Source: an uncultured Clostridia bacterium (GTDB lineage Bacteria > Bacillota_A > Clostridia > Peptostreptococcales > Anaerovoracaceae). From it: a DNA stretch of 5,660 nt. The position numbers and the translations under genes were made by a program. How positions within the stretch are numbered: the stretch's first letter is position 1; the number at the start of each line of letters is the position of its first letter. The stretch lies in assembly GCA_945873875.1 (NCBI GenBank), contig CAMCER010000059.1:1-5660 (forward strand), written 5' to 3'. Below the pieces are notes generated by a model. That model saw nothing but the letters and a program-made list of their open reading frames with translations, ran no database searches and was not told the DNA's origin. Positions 4,329 through 5,660 of the stretch are shown here, one piece after another.

Positions 4329-5660
4329 TCATATCCTGCTTTCCGGCAGCACTGTCTTCACTGCCCACTCAGGAGTCTCCGGTATCTTCTGTCCGCTGTC
4401 CAGGAACACGAAAGCTGTCTTGTACTCTGGTTCCATGGACGGGAATTTTCCTATGCCGTCTGTAAAATAGATCAGCCCCTGCAGCTGCAGGAACTCACCT
4501 GCTTCTATCATATCATCCACATACGAGAACACCGGTCTGAAATCCGTACCGCCGGATCCTGCGACTTCGATATCCTGTATGTACTGCTCGAATTCTCTTT
4601 CAGATGTTATCTTCACGTCCCTCTGTATCTCACAGTCGCTCTGTATGATGTGGACGTTGACCCGGTTCATGAAGCTCTGGGTGTTCTTCAGTATGGAGTA
4701 GGTCTTGTTGAGGAAGTCCCTTATGGTCCTTCCCTGGCATGATCCTGATGTATCTATGGCTATGACAAAATCCCTGATCTTTTTCGCGTCCCGGTACTCA
4801 AGAGGCTCGATCAGAGGCATATCCTCGTAGAGATTCAGCCCGTATGTGTAGTATATATAATCGAATTCATCCTGATTGATGTGGACTTCCTCACATGAAA
4901 CGGCAAACTGCCTGAGGAACTCCGTATAGTCGTGATCGTCCTGTCTGATCCTGGTCACTTTCTTCACCAGCGCGCCGGGAGCCTTGCCTTCTCTTCCTGT
5001 CTGGGTCTCCATGTCTATGCGGGTGTTTTCCCCGGCCCGGATCCATTCCTCTGCTTTGTCCTCAAGCTCCATGAGGCTGCACTGTCTGGCCACTATCATA
5101 TCGCTGTATGTGGCTCCTTTGTCGATCCAGAAATCGTGAGTGTCGCACTGGAACAGCTTTCTGGTCTTCAGCATCTCGTAGGCTCTGTCATCGTCAGAGA
5201 TCAGAAGATGATATACCTTTTCCGCAGTGATCTTTCCGGTCTCCAGCTCCACTTCATGGAGCACCTTCCTGCGCTCCGCATCCTCAGGCGCCGCCAGGTC
5301 CTTCATGCCCAGATTGACAAGGACGTTTTCCACCGCCATGTCCGCCGCCAGGTCCCAGAGATCCACGTTTAAAGATGTGTACTGGAACGGATGGCTGAAC
5401 AGACAATGCAGGATCATATGAAGATACCTTCTGGGAAGCAGGTCAGGCGCCTTCTCGAACCACTGGATGATCCCCTCTGCGCTGCAGTAGACATTGATGC
5501 CGTCTGTTCCCATGGTATCCGGGTCTGCGTACATGCTCTGATATCTTCTGCTTTCATCTTTTTCCGCAGTAAAAACTGCAGGCATCTTAAGGACCGCCCG
5601 GCTCATGTACGGCATCCGGACGATGATCTGCTCCTGAGTGAATTCAAGTATCTGTCTGGC
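4329..5660 (-). CDS. DUF2201 protein: metallopeptidase-like plus VWA-like domain (N-terminus cut by window edge)
   Basis: Likely partner of the MoxR ATPase; VWA proteins of this type bind a metal through a MIDAS site and link the ATPase to its target. The frame stays open to the right edge: 15 codons before the internal ATG at 5615 read ARQILEFTQEQIIVR and continue naturally into MPYMSRAVLK, so the true start lies outside. Numbering from that Met: the N-terminal domain (about 1-140) resembles DUF2201_N, with a histidine motif LHMILHCLFSH (65-75) followed by WDLAADMAVE (87-96). The glutamate of a classical HExxH is replaced by Met. A charged linker spans about 140-275. The C-terminal VWA-like domain (280-428) has the MIDAS sequence DTSGS (288-292), a threonine in SGGTDF (T357) and an aspartate in FTDG (D386), all three MIDAS segments. 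It is predicted soluble, with no membrane segment. First visible gene of the operon; its promoter is outside the window. Confidence 0.93.
   Translation of the reverse strand, partial: ARQILEFTQEQIIVRMPYMSRAVLKMPAVFTAEKDESRRYQSMYADPDTMGTDGINVYCSAEGIIQWFEKAPDLLPRRYLHMILHCLFSHPFQYTSLNVDLWDLAADMAVENVLVNLGMKDLAAPEDAERRKVLHEVELETGKITAEKVYHLLISDDDRAYEMLKTRKLFQCDTHDFWIDKGATYSDMIVARQCSLMELEDKAEEWIRAGENTRIDMETQTGREGKAPGALVKKVTRIRQDDHDYTEFLRQFAVSCEEVHINQDEFDYIYYTYGLNLYEDMPLIEPLEYRDAKKIRDFVIAIDTSGSCQGRTIRDFLNKTYSILKNTQSFMNRVNVHIIQSDCEIQRDVKITSEREFEQYIQDIEVAGSGGTDFRPVFSYVDDMIEAGEFLQLQGLIYFTDGIGKFPSMEPEYKTAFVFLDSGQKIPETPEWAVKTVLPESRI

Noticed and set aside
3782..4465. A 227-codon open frame on the + strand opposite the ATPase gene
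   Set aside because: It lies antisense to the Walker motifs of a clear AAA+ gene, crosses the operon gap, and its translation has no recognisable domain; it is a shadow of the real gene.
5613..5615. The ATG at 5615 as the start of the VWA protein
   Set aside because: The frame continues open to the window edge with a plausible helical sequence, there is no ribosome binding site before this ATG, and the domain appears to begin further upstream.

Overview
The window looks like part of the chromosome of a clostridial Firmicute (Lachnospiraceae-like or a related anaerobe). The evidence is intermediate GC, strong AGGAGG-type ribosome binding sites, a CIRCE operator (the HrcA target) in front of a small heat-shock gene, and protein families (DUF4125, cytosolic BspA-type LRR, DUF2201/VWA-like) that are common in that group. 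The exact genus cannot be read from the sequence. No RNA genes, insertion sequences, CRISPR arrays or phage genes were seen.

Layout. (1) Bases 2-484, + strand: the 3' part of a DUF4125-family gene that enters from the left edge. (2) Bases 505-533: a strong hairpin terminator between two convergent genes. (3) Bases 575-1009, - strand: a complete Hsp20 small heat-shock chaperone. Its control region (1010-1181) holds a ribosome binding site, a leader of about 120 nt, a sigma-A type promoter and a CIRCE operator that covers the -35 box. (4) Bases 1220-1248: a terminator for the next transcription unit. (5) Bases 1268-5660, - strand: a tightly packed three-gene operon, read right to left. It encodes a DUF2201 protein (metallopeptidase-like domain plus VWA-like domain, N-terminus cut by the window edge), a MoxR-type AAA+ ATPase with a long C-terminal helical extension, and a cytosolic leucine-rich-repeat protein with a helical, ankyrin-like tail.

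How they fit together. MoxR ATPases and VWA proteins are a well-known pair: the ATPase supplies the motor and the MIDAS-bearing VWA protein couples it to a target (RavA-ViaA, CbbQ-CbbO and NorQ-NorD are characterised examples). Here the pair is co-transcribed with an LRR protein that has no signal peptide. The simplest inference is a three-component cytosolic remodelling machine in which the LRR protein recognises or presents the substrate; no substrate can be deduced. The adjacent hsp20 gene is a separate transcription unit under heat-shock control, and sharing a neighbourhood with the operon may be coincidence.

The most interesting items are the MoxR-VWA-LRR operon, the loss of the glutamate from the HExxH-like motif in the VWA protein, the way the single CIRCE mismatch preserves a perfect -35 hexamer, and a possible 25-codon leader ORF that overlaps the hsp20 start.
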